From assembly GCA_022376515.1 (NCBI GenBank), contig WTXI01000076.1, forward strand, positions 62,001-126,000: 64,000 nucleotides of DNA. The letters run 5' to 3'. The position numbers and the translations under genes are program-made. The stretch comes from Lactifluus volemus (Eukaryota > Basidiomycota > Agaricomycetes > Russulales > Russulaceae). The notes beneath the pieces were generated by a model. It saw nothing but the letters and a program-made list of their open reading frames with translations. It was not told the DNA's origin and did not search any database. Below, one piece after another: positions 20,642-32,390 of this stretch. How positions within the stretch are numbered: the first letter of the stretch is position 1; the number at the start of each line of letters is the position of its first letter.

Positions 20642-23600
20642 ATGAACTCGACAACATATACAACAGCCCCTCCATCGAACTTTCGCCTTATCGTCGATGC
20701 CGCCCTGGAGGATTACACCAAGCAGACAGGGATAGACCTAATTCGGAACCCATTTGCTCACAAAATTCAACACCCCGATTCTCCAGAATCTATTCTGGAA
20801 CTATTCCAGGAGCGAGTGAAAGAGTTTAAGGAATATCGAGATGGAAATCGGAAGCTGATTAATGTCCTCAAGCCAGCAGTGCAGATCCTTCATGCATTCT
20901 CTGGTACCCTTGGCGAGGCGGTTACCCTCGTGAATTCCACCACCATTCTTTCCGTCCAATTGTTTTGATTACCTCTTCACTAGGCCCCATTTCCTCCAGT
21001 AAAGGCAATTTTCGTTGGAATTGATGTTCTCCTCGCAGTACGTGCCCTCGTGATTATGCATGGTAGATACATCTGACATAAGTATGTTAGGCTGCTAGTG
21101 GTGTCAGTGCGAGCTATGACGCACTCGAAGACTTGTTTGAGTGCGTCCAAAATTTTCTCGAACGACTACATATATACACCGAAATTCCGCCCACCGCTGC
21201 AATGACACACGTACTCATCAAGATTATGGTTGAGATACTCTCGGTGCTTTCCTTGGCAACAAATCAAATCAAGCAGGGGCGTTTCAGTAAGCATCTCCTT
21301 ACCTATATGCAACATGTGGTAGATTGTGTCGCAGAGAAATTCGCAAAGAAGCTGTTGGGAGAGAGCGAGGTTGAAGCTGTACTGCAGAGGCTCGACCGTC
21401 TTACCCATGAGGAGGCCCGCATGACCATTACTCAGACTTTACATGTCGTGCATGGCCTTATGAGTAATATGAGGGTAGTCATGGATGGTACGTACTAGTA
21501 ACGCTTCTTGGCTGCTTACAAATCCTTGATCGGATCATTGTTCTTGTAGATGGCAGGGCATCAATCAGTGGCGTTCGAACGGCTCTTGGTATGTTCCGTG
21601 GGTACCTGTGAATCCTTGTGAGTTTGACTAAGGGCTTATCTAGTCGCTATGCAAGATACAGCCAGTAAGATAAACAAGATGGAACGTTCGTCATCACCGA
21701 ATCCATGTATGCTAGTCCTCGAGGCTGACGTCAATTTGAAGGTGACCAGTTACAAAAGGATGTCAGAAACTGGCTCTCTCCTCCAAATCCTTCGACGAAT
21801 CACAACATTGCCCGTGAAATACACCAGACTGGGACTGCAGCTTGGTTCTTAGAGGGGAGTATTTTCTCCGAGTGGAAAGAAAGCGGATCCCTATTGTGGA
21901 TGTATGGAAAACGTAAGTTTTTCCTCAATGTTGGCGTGTTCCAAGCTTTGACGACCTTTTCTCATAGCTGGGTCTGGAAAAAGCATACTCCTGTGTGTTT
22001 GGACTAATTTGTTCCATTCGCGATCGCTGAGGCCCCAGCTAGCTCTGCAATAATCGAAAATGTCGCAAGTTTGCGCGCGCTCGGGTTAGCCTCCCTGGCA
22101 TATTATTATTTTGATTTCAGAGACAACAAGAAACAGCACCTCCATGGCCTTTTGTCCTCTCTCCTCACGCAGCTCTCTGCCCAGTCGAATTCATATCATG
22201 ACATACTCTCCCGGCTATATGCGGCACATGATAGTGGCATCCAAGACCCTGCCGACTATTCACTTACCCAATGCTTAAAAGAAATGCTGGAGCTCCCCGG
22301 ACAGGGGCCGATATACGTCATCATAGATGCGTTGGACGAATGTTCGAATATCGCTGGGATGCCAACGCCACGCGAAAAGGTGCTCAGACTCATTGAGGAA
22401 CTCGTCAGTCTGGAGCTTCCGGGTGTTCACGTTTGTGTTACGAGCCGTCCCGAATTCGATATTCGCACTGTCCTCGAGCCTTTGGCAAGTCTTCGAGTGT
22501 CCCTTCATGACCAAGGCGGACAAAAGCAGGACATCGTGGATTACGTAACGAAGGTCGTTCGCACAGACCGGAAGATGCGGAGCTGGAGAGAGCGGGATAA
22601 GCAACTCGTCATCACAGTCCTTTCAGAAAAAGCGGACGGGATGTAAGTTACCGTAACGGTGTTTCAGTTGGGGGTACTTATTGAATCACACAGGTTTCGC
22701 TGGGTCTATTGTCAGTTGGAGTCCCTCCGTCGCACTCTTCCTGCAAGTATCCAGGGTGCTCTCGACGAGTTGCCCAAGACTTTGGATGAGACATACAAAC
22801 ACGCATTACTTTCCATCGAAGAAGAGAAACGTGAATATGCTCAACGGCTCTTCAAATGTCTCACCGCATCTATTCGTCCCTTGCTCGTCGCCGAAATGGC
22901 TGAGGTTCTTGCCATACGATTTGGACCCGGTGCACTCCCAAAGTATGACGCAGGCTGGCGACTAGGCGATGCAGAGGAAGCGGTTCTATCCGTAGCTTCG
23001 AGCCTCATATCGGTGGTCAACGTGGATGGCTCCAAAGTCGTCCAATTCTCCCATTTCTCAGTTAAAGAGTTCTTGACCTCTGAGCACCTCGCCACATTAG
23101 GGGAAGGTCTTTCCGATTATCACATTCTTCCCGGTTCCGCGCATACCTTTCTTGCCCAAGCATGCCTGACTATCCTTCTCAAACTTGACTACCGCGTCAC
23201 GAAAAGAGCAGTCAAGAATCTGCCGCTGGTACAATACGCTGCTCGGTATTGGGTTGACCACGCCAAATTTGATGATGTGTCATTATCCTTACAAGATATG
23301 ATGGAGCGATTTTTTGACCCGGGCAAAACCCATCTTTCAGCATGGGTGTGGATTCACAATGTAGACCGTCCTTGGAACAAACCCATGTCGACAAAGCATC
23401 CGCGGCGTCCAGAGGCAACGCCGCTATACTATGCGGTACTATGCAGGTTCCATGACCTGGCAGAGAATCTTGTCCTTGTTCGTTCGTCGGACGTGAATGC
23501 AAAGGGGGGATATCGGATGAGTCCATTGTGGGCCGCGCTCTTTACAAGAAATATGAAGCTCGCGGCGTCCCTGCTAGAGCATGGCGCGGAAGTGAATATC

Positions 23601-25325
23601 CGATATAACGAAGGCCAGACTCCTTTGCACCTGGCAGCGGAATCAGGGAATGTCGACATCGTACGATTCCTCCTGGAGAACAACGTTGATGTCAACGCAC
23701 AGACCACGACGGGCCGCGCTTCACTTGATTTGGCTTCAATGACAGGACAACTGGAAATTGCCAGTATGCTACTCCAGCATGGTGCAACTGTGGAAAGTTT
23801 TACCAAAGATAAATGGACTGCGCTCCACTTTGCGGCAAGATGGGGTCATTCTGACATCGCGATGTTGTTGCTGGACAACAACATAAAAGTGGACGTACAG
23901 ACCGACGACGGTCAGACCCCGCTACATCTTGCATCATCCAGCGGGCACTTTGATGTCGTAAAGCTGCTCATCCAGCATGGTGCAGCTGTCGATATCTCGA
24001 ACAACGTGGATCAAACTCCCTTATTTCACGCCTCCTGGAACGGGCACCTCGACATCGCGCGGTTCTTAGTCGAGAACGGCGCAAATGTATCTTTCCGATG
24101 CAACAAGGGCTGGACTCCATTCCACTCAGCATCACAAGGTGGTCACCTTCATGTAGTCGAGTTCCTACTTCGGTCTGGTGTCAACATCGAAATTCGGAAC
24201 GGGAGCGGGGAGACCGCGTTGCACCTGGCATGTTGGAGCGGGAAGGTTGACGTTGTGCGCTTTTTAATCGATCAAGGTGCAGGCCTCAATTCACAGTCCG
24301 AGAAAGGCTGGGCCCCATTACATTTCGCTGCACGACACGGACATGTTGACGTCGTACAGCTTTTGCTTGATCATGGCGCGGATGTGAACGCACAGAAGGG
24401 TGACCTTTCGACACCGTTGCATCTGGCTTCGGCCAATGGGCATATCAAGGTGGCACAGTTGCTCGTTGAACATGGGGCGAGTATCGATCCCTGTAACAAC
24501 CTGCAAGAAACGCCGCTGGTCCAAGCAGCTGGAAATGGGAAACTCGAAGTGTTACACCTCCTACTCGAGTCAGGAGCGCATGTGCACGCTATCGATGACA
24601 AGGGCTTGACTGCATTACACAGGGCATCGCGGAGCGGTCATCTCAGCATCGTCAAGTTGTTGCTCAGTCGGGGTGCGGATATCGACTCACGGAATCGCGC
24701 CAATAAAACTGCCGCAGATTTGGCATTGGAGCATAAAAAGACCAAGGTTACAAACTTCCTGGTCGAATGCAAAGAAGACGAGAATGTTCGGAACGGGATA
24801 TGCTCAGCTGCTTTAGATATAACGCTGCACGACACTAATGAAGAGGACATTACGAAACAAACCTCACTACACGCTGCGGCCAAAGAGGGTAAACTTGGAA
24901 CTCTGCGCTTGCTTCTTGAACGAGGGGCAGATGTCAATGCACGGAATGCACGACACAGGACTCCACTAGAACTGGCATCGACAACGGGGCACTTCGATAT
25001 CGTGCACTTACTGATTGAGCGCGGCGCGGAGGTGGATTCGCGGAACAATGCCGGATGGACCCCGTTACATAATGCCTCGCGATATGGGCAAATTGATGTG
25101 GCGCGGCTGTTGATTGACCACGGTGCGGATGTGAACGCCAGGAAGCAAGATAATTGGGCTCCCGTTCATCTCTCAGCAAGCAACGGACATCTCGACGTCG
25201 TGAGATTGCTGCTCGAACGAGGCGCGAACCCGCGTTACCGGACCGATGACGGTCGATCTGCGTTCCAACTGGCGGTAGGAAGAGGATACCAGGAAATTGC
25301 ACACCTACTCAGAGAGTGGGCATAG
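20642..25325 (+). CDS. NLR-A: Goodbye-NACHT-ankyrin receptor
   Basis: Model: join(20642..20929,20984..21037,21091..21286,21335..21487,21550..21588,21644..21685,21742..21912,21968..21992,22043..22642,22694..25325), 1399 aa, all GT-AG, one open frame. Residues 10-115 form a Goodbye-like domain (AALEDYTKQTGIDL...LHAFSGTLGEAV...KAIFVGIDVLLA), followed by a helical linker ending in RDQLQKDVRNWLSPPNPSTN. The NACHT ATPase has P-loop GKPGSGKS (313-320), Walker B VIIDALDE (415-422) and VCVTSRPEFD (453-462). A winged-helix-like region (VVQFSHFSVKEFLTS) precedes about 19 ankyrin repeats (about 764-1399), broken once by a non-repeat linker after repeat 14. Predicted role: intracellular nucleotide-switched receptor of the STAND class, with ankyrins as sensor. 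It is the most diverged of the five and a useful outgroup. Confidence 0.88.
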
Positions 25326-27699
25326 CACTTACTAGTAAGGTGCGACGAATCATTGTATGTGCTCTATTCTCGTGCTAACTTCTGTATTGAGGCCTGGCAA
25401 CTTGTCCAAATCCCACCTTCCGCATCAAAATGTGCGCCACTCATATTCTCCTACAGTCTCAGGACTCGCTTTTACAGTACCACCTAGCATTGCTGAGTAG
25501 TTTACTTGTGGTGTTACTACCGCTCTTCTATTTCACTCAACCATAGACCATGACACGTATATAAACTCCTCACATACCATCATATAATCGTCCTGCGTTC
25601 TCTCCTCTCGGCTTCTGTGTGTCTCGGAAAGTCTCTCAGTGATTCAAAGTCTTGCGTTGCTTGATTCTATTGTAGCTTATCTCCCCTTCTACTCTTGTCC
25701 ACCACCGTCAACATTTCAAATTGTACCCCTCACAGAGCACCTATTTTTACTTTGTTCGTCCGTTTCATTCCAGCGCTTCTTGAAAATATTAAGAACGCCT
25801 TATCGTTGTAAGACACCAAAATCTCCTTATAAACTACTGGCACTCGAGCCACGCCCGCACGTGTGCGGTTCATGTACGGGCGGGCGCAGGTCAGGAACTG
25901 CAGGTGGACCGCGGCGAGGGCGACGGATGCGGAAGATCTGCGATGGTGAGACGTAGAGATAGTCTTTTGGACGAAAGCCTGGCATGAAAGTATGTGTCGA
26001 GGTCAGTATGGTATGGTGTGTTATTTTTTCGTCGGCGTCAGTCTTTATTAATAGTGATACAGTTTCATAGCGAAGTTTTTTTTAGCGTTACTCGGGAACG
26101 CCTCACGTGGGTAAGTTTTTTGGTAACCCGGTAACCCGGGCCGGGTCTGTCATGCCCATTGCCGTCCCGTCCCAGTGCTGACAAGCCATTTCGACGATGT
26201 TTCAATTCGTTATCTCCTCTGTGAGCCAGACTCGGAGTCTACGCTAGGCTATGGATATATTTCCATGCAACAAGAGATGATGTCAAGAATGATGTCCTAT
26301 TAGTGTGTGATTCACCGCAACGCCATTTCTTCTTTCATGTTTTCTGTTATAGGTGCGGACAAAGCTCGCTTTGGCGTGCTCTGGGTATACGGTACTCAAA
26401 TGTGCGCAATTCTTAGCAATTGACTGGAACATGGAGCAGGAGTAGAGGTACTGTATGCGCTCTTTAGGGTGGTGCGTTCCGTTTTTTCCTTCCATATTAT
26501 TAGTATTGACTAGCTCCGCTGGGCCCACGTCGGTGACCTGGTAATACTAGAATGTGAGAATCGCATTGCGGGACGTGCTGGACGAGAGAAGGATGCAGGG
26601 GCTGAGACCTGAAACAAAATTGCGATCCTTTTGCATCCTTTTCGACCTCCGGTATTCAACAATGATTTTGATTTCGAAAGTTCACCATCACCTCGGCCGA
26701 TATCCTGCACACCCATCCTCGACTTCAAGTCACGCGTACTTTTGTCCAGGCTTCTTCCATGGATGAATCCGCTACTCATGTAACCGTAATAGCATTGACC
26801 TCCGAGTTTGCTTATGTATCCCTTGTCCAGACACACGTACTGAGTTCCTTCGATCCCGGGACAGGTGATCTCTCGTGTGCTGAGGACGTACGGGAAGACA
26901 AAATGAGTAGAGTCTTGGAGTGATATGATAAGGAAGGGTTTTAGTCTCGTTATTGTCGATACAATAGCTTAGATAATCGCCTGTGAGATTAGATAGCGTT
27001 CAGTCGTAGACAACAAGACTGTATTCATAGATCATAACTACCTGTGAGATTAGATAGCGCTAAGACACAGGTAAGCCAAATATGGTAAGAAATGACATAA
27101 GCGATACTCACTTCAGTCGTAGGCAACAAGACTGAAGTGAACGCGTCGAAAACTACGTTCTTTTATACTGTCCAAAGCAGATAGAAAAGTCCAGAATAAT
27201 AGCAATTTTTATTCTACCCATAATCGTGAATCTAAGTGTCCAGGGAGCTAGTCCCGTACATAAATTGTCATTAATCATATCTAGCGCTTCCGCGCTGTCC
27301 GCGGTTTCCGGTCCGCTAGATCCGAGGGATCCGGGTCGCGTCTCAACAGTTATCGGAGATGTGCGCCTTTCAGAGAGCATGTATATTCGCGACACATACT
27401 CTTTAAAAAGAGCTTTGCATCTCAAGTCGCTCGATGTGGTGCCTGGTATCTATGGGTGGACAAATAAAAAAGATATTTTGTTTCTATGATAGCACCGTGG
27501 ATCATGGAGCAGGGTGACCCCAGCTAGAAACGATGTCGATAGCCAGTTATTGGAGAAAAATGTGTTAACGTGATGTCGGACAGAAGCTACCAGTGACCCG
27601 AACTCCGGTCCATGCGCCCATCTACCATACCGTGAACTCCTTCACTACTGGCAGTCTTGCTTTCCTATCATTCCTGAATACATCAACCCTCTTACCTAC
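25326..27699. other. Spacer A-B
   Basis: No gene. The first 600 bp match the 3' flank of the other receptors. The part from about 26100 matches the D-E spacer and the last 0.8 kb of the window (B/E-type upstream sequence), interrupted by the solo LTR at 26954-27348. The last 350 bp before 27700 should hold the promoter of B. A T8 tract (26082-26089) sits just left of the block GGGAACGCCTCACG that borders the LINE 5' ends in the later units. Confidence 0.65.
26954..27348. mobile_element. Solo LTR of a retrotransposon (395 bp)
   Basis: It begins TGTCGATAC and ends GTCTCAACA, the TG...CA ends of an LTR, with inner ends inverted at 7 of 9 positions. It is flanked on both sides by GTTAT (26949-26953 and 27349-27353), a 5-bp target duplication. 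The sister spacers have the uninterrupted site: CGTTATCGGAGAC in B-C (near 34593) and C-D, and CGCTATCGGTGAT in D-E. Internal repeats CCTGTGAGATTAGATAGCG (twice) and AGTCGTAG.CAACAAGACTG (twice) lie in its first half, with a perfect CACTTCAGTC/GACTGAAGTG hairpin at 27109-27139. The TGTTGA...TCAACA style suggests a Copia-like parent, but no internal domain remains to prove it. Confidence 0.85.
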
Positions 27700-30600
27700 A
27701 TGAGTTTGACGGCATCTACTTCAACCTTACCTTCCAACTTACCTACTATCATCAACGCTGCCTTAGACGAGTACACCAAGCAGACAGGGATAAATCTCAC
27801 CCAGCACCCATCCTCTCACAAAATCCATCAATCCGATTCCCCAGATGATATCCTAGCACTTTTCCAACAGCGAGAGAAGGACTTTAAGGAATATCGAGAT
27901 GGAAATCGCAAGCTGATAAATTGCCTCAAACCAGTCGTGCAGGTATTGCATGCGTTCTCCGGTGTCCTTGGCCAGGCGATTGGCATTGTGAGCCTCACGG
28001 GCTTCATTTCCCCCACGTTATTGTTTATTCATGACTTTTCCAGTCACATCCACCAGCAAGGGCAATCCTTGTCGGAATTGATGTTCTCCTCGTAGTATGC
28101 CCCCTCCATTACCGCTTCCGGTCTGATCCTTCTGACATCTCACTTTGTCAGACTGCTATTGCTGTCAGTTCGAGCTATGACGCGCTCGAAGACCTATTTC
28201 AATGCGTTCAGAATTTTCTTCAACGCCTACATGTTTATACCCAAATTCCTCCCACCCCCGCGATGACAAATATACTCGTCAAAATTATGGCTCAAGTACT
28301 CTCAGTGCTTGGCTTGGCCACGAAGCAAATCAAGCAGGGACATTTCAGTACGTACCCACTTCCGCAATATACCTCACCTGTAGTTGAACGTGCAACAGAG
28401 AAATTTGCGAAGAAGTTACTGGGAGAGACCGAGATTGAAGCTGTATTACAGAGGCTGGACCGTCTTACCGACGAGGAGGCTCGGATGACCGTTGCCCAGA
28501 CCTTAGAGGTCGTCCATGGTCTTATGGGGAATCTGAAGGTTGTCATGGACGGTGCGTAATCCTTCTTGACTCGTTACAAGAATTGAACAGGACTATTTTC
28601 TCGTAGATGGCAAGGCATCGATGAGCGATATACGGAAGTCTCTTGGTATGTTCTTTGTGCGCTCGCGAATGCGTGTAGATTGGACTGAGGATCAATCTAG
28701 TCAGTATACAAGAGACATCTAGTAAGATAAATAAGATGGAACGTTCGTCATCATCCGTTCCTACTACTTCAGCCTTCAAGGTGACACTAGACTGAAGGTG
28801 ACCAATTACAAAAGGATGTGAGGAACTGGCTCTCTCCCCCAAATCATTCGACAAACCACAACATCGCACGTCGAGCTCACCAGAGCGGGACGGCAACTTG
28901 GTTCTTGGAGGGGAGTATTATTTCTGAGTGGAAAGAAAGGGGATCCTTGCTATGGATACATGGAAAACGTATGGTTTCTTCATCACTGGCGCGTTCAGAC
29001 TTCTAACAACGTTGTGGCCTATTAGCTGGGTCCGGAAAAAGTATACTCTTGTACGTTTTGATGAATTGTTTCATTTTCATCTGCAGCCACTGAGTTTCCG
29101 ACCAGGTCTGCGATTATCGAAGACATCGCGGGCTTGCGCGCAGCTGGGTTGGCATCCATGGGTATTATTATTTCGATTTCAGAGACGCCAAGAAGCAGAA
29201 TCGCCATGGCCTACTTTCCTCTCTCCTCACCCAGCTCTCCGTCCAGTCAAATCTATTTTATGACGTAGTCTCCCGGCTGTATGCGGCACACGACAGTGGC
29301 ATCCAAGATCCTGCCGATCATACACTTACGCAGAGTTTAAAGGAATTGCTGGAACTCCCCGGACAGGGTCCGATATATATCATCATAGATGCTCTGGACG
29401 AATGTCCGGATGTCTCGGGCATGCCATCGTCACGCGAAGAAGTGCTCGAACTTGTGGAGGAGCTCGTCAATCTGGAACTTCCGAATGTTCGCATTTGTGT
29501 TACTAGTCGCCCCGAATTCGATATCCGAGCCATCCTCGAGCCCTTGACAACACTTCGCGTATCTCTTCACGAAGAAAGTGGACAGAAGCAAGACATCATG
29601 GATTATGTAACAAAGGTCGTGAACTCGGACCGGAAGATGCGGAGCTGGAGAAAGCAGGATAAGCAACTGGTCATCGATGTCCTTTCAGAAAAGGCAGATG
29701 GGATGTAAGTCACACATTCTTCGTGCATCGCTTGCGGTTATTTATTGCATCATGCAGGTTTCGATGGGTATATTGCCAATTGGAATCCTTGCGTCGCAAT
29801 CTACCTGCGAGTATCCAGGTGCCCTCGACCAGTTGCCCAAGACTTTGGACGAGACATATAGACATGCCTTACTCTCCATTGAGGAGGAGAAACGTGAATA
29901 TGCTCAACGTCTCTTCAAGTGCCTCACCGTATCGATCCGCCCCTTACACGTCGCTGAACTCGCCGACATTCTTGCCATACGGTTCGAGCCTGGGGCGCTT
30001 CCAAACTATGACGTAGGATGGCGCCTTAGTGATGCAGAGGAAGCCGTTCTCTCTGTTGGCTCGAGCTTGATATCGGTGGTCAATGTCGATGGCTCTAAAG
30101 TCGTACAGTTCTCCCACTTCTCAGTTAAAGAGTTCTTGACCTCGGATCACCTCGGGGACGACCTTTTCGATTATCACATTCTTCCCGGCCCTGCACATAC
30201 CATTCTCGCAAAGGCATGCCTGAGCATCCTGCTCAAGCTTGACGACCGCATCGACAAAGCAACGATCGAGAATTTGCCAATGGCCGAGTATGCTGCTCGG
30301 CATTGGGTCGAACATGCTCGATTTGATGATGTGTCATCATCGATACAAGAGGAAATGCAGCATCTATTTGACCTTGAGAAATCCCATTTTGCAGCATGGG
30401 TGTGGGTTTTCAATATAGACCGTCCTTGGGTACAACACATGTCGACGATTCATCCGACTCCTCCAGAAGCGACACCCCTATACTACGCAGTATTATGTGG
30501 ATTCCATGACATTGCGCAGCACCTTCTCGTTGCTCATCAGTTAGATGTAAATGGGAAGGGTCATTGTCGGATGAGCCCACTGCAAGCCGCGCTAATGACA

Positions 30601-32390
30601 AGAAATATGAAGGTCGCAGGGTTGCTGCTACAGCATGGTGCTGAAGTAGATGTCCGGGATGAATTTGGCCTTACTCCTTTGCACCGGGCGTCACAAGGGG
30701 GAACACTGATATTCCGCGGTTCCTTCTGGAGAATAATGCTGATGTCAACGCACGGGATATGCAAGACAGAGTTCCACTTCAATTGGCGTCAGCGGAGGGA
30801 CAACAAGAAATCGTTAGTCTGCTGCTCCAGCACGGCGCAATTGTGGACTGTTGTGATGGAAAGGGCATGACCCCTCTGCACTGGGCGGCGGTTTCGGGAC
30901 ATCTGGACATTTCTCTGTTATTGCTAGACCGGGACGTGGACGTGGACGTACAGGGCCACAAGGGTTTGACCCCGCTACACTTTGTTTCATCTAATGGGTA
31001 CATTGAGGTCGCCAAGTTGCTCATCCAGCGTCGTGCAGCTGTTGATAGCAGGAATGACGAGAAACAAACTCCCTTGCACCTCGCCTCATGGAAAGGCCAC
31101 CTCGATATCGTACGGCTCTTGGTCGAGAACGGCGCGAACGTATCTTCCAGATGCAACGCGGGCTCGACTCCGTTTCACTCAGCATCACGAGGCGGGCACC
31201 TTCATGTTGTCGAGTTCCTACTTTGCTGTGATGTCAATCACGATGTCGGCGTTCAGAATGCGAATGGAGAGACCGCATTGATCCTAGCATCCGGCGCAGG
31301 GAACCTTGACGTTGTGCGCTTCTTAATCGATAAAGGAGCAGACTTGAATTCCCCGTGCGAGGATTCATCGGTCGCGTTACACTGGGCAGCTCAAGAGGGA
31401 CATCTTGACATCGTACAGCTGTTTCTAGACCGCGGTGCAGACGCGAATGTACAGGACGACCACCTTCGTACTCCGCTGCATATGGCTTCCATGAGGGGGC
31501 ATATCCAAGTGGCACAATTGCTAGTTGAACGTAGGGCAATTGTCGATTCTTGTACTGATCAACAGAAAACACCGCTTGACTTGGCAGCTGGAAGTGGGCA
31601 AGTCGAAGTCGTACACTTTCTACTCGAGTCAGGAGCGAATGTACATGCGATGGGTAAAGACGGCTGGACCCCGTTACACACAGCATCATGGAATGGCCAT
31701 CTCAAGATCGTCAGGTTGTTGCTCAGTCGAGGTGCGGATCTCGACTCACGGAATCATGCCAATAAGACTGCCGCAAATTTGGCATCGGAGAATTATAAGG
31801 CCAAGGTTGCAGACTTCCTGGTCAAGTGCAAAGGAGACGAGAATTTTCGGAATTGGATATGCTCAACTGGATTGGATATAATGCTGCACGACAGTGATGA
31901 AGAGGACATTACGGAACCAACTTCACTACATGCTGCGGTCGCAAAGGGCAAACTTGGCGTTGTGCAGTCGCTTCTTGTACGTGGGGCAGATGTCAATGCA
32001 CGAAATGCAGAAAATGAAACTCTGCTGGAACTTGCATCAGAAACGGTGCACTTCGATATGGTGCACTTATTGATTGAGCGCGGCGCGGAGGTGGACTCAC
32101 GGGACAGTTTTGGGCGGACCCCGTTACACGGGGCATCGCGATGTGGGAACACTGATGTGGCGCGGTTGTTGATTGACCACGGTGCGGATGTGAACGCCAG
32201 GGACGAAGATAATCGGGCTCCCATTCATTTTTCAGCGGTCATGGGAAAATTCGACGTTGTAGAATTGCTGCTTGCACGAGGTGCGAACCCGCATTATCTC
32301 ACCAATGACGGTCGATCCGCATTCCAATTGGCGAGAGGAAGAGGATACCGTGAAATTGTACACCTACTCAGAGAGCAAGATGCAAAGTAA
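27700..32390 (+). pseudogene. NLR-B: broken Goodbye-NACHT-ankyrin receptor
   Basis: All ten exons are present: 27700-27987, 28044-28094, 28152-28347, 28399-28551, 28607-28645, 28701-28742, 28798-28968, 29026-29050, 29106-29704, 29758-32390. Splice sites are intact, and the P-loop GKPGSGKS and Walker B IIIDALDE are still legible. Compared with C, single bases are missing near 29160 (the MAYYYFDF codons in NACHT), near 29817 (PASIQG/ALDQL at the start of exon 10) and near 30698 (first third of the ankyrins). The remaining 540 codons of ankyrins are open. The first lesion would end the protein inside the NACHT domain. A truncated Goodbye-linker product could still be made. Exon 1 is of the same type as in E (MSLTASTSTLPSNLPTI). 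Confidence 0.88.

Noticed and set aside
23429..25302. Long - frames opposite the ankyrin repeats (also in B to E)
   Set aside because: Periodic antisense shadows of the 33-residue repeat; they recur in every copy and have no independent features.
26081..26110. Poly-T followed by the LINE 5' border block in spacer A-B as a fourth, extremely truncated LINE
   Set aside because: No RT or RNase H codons remain and the left flank differs, so a chance T-run cannot be excluded.
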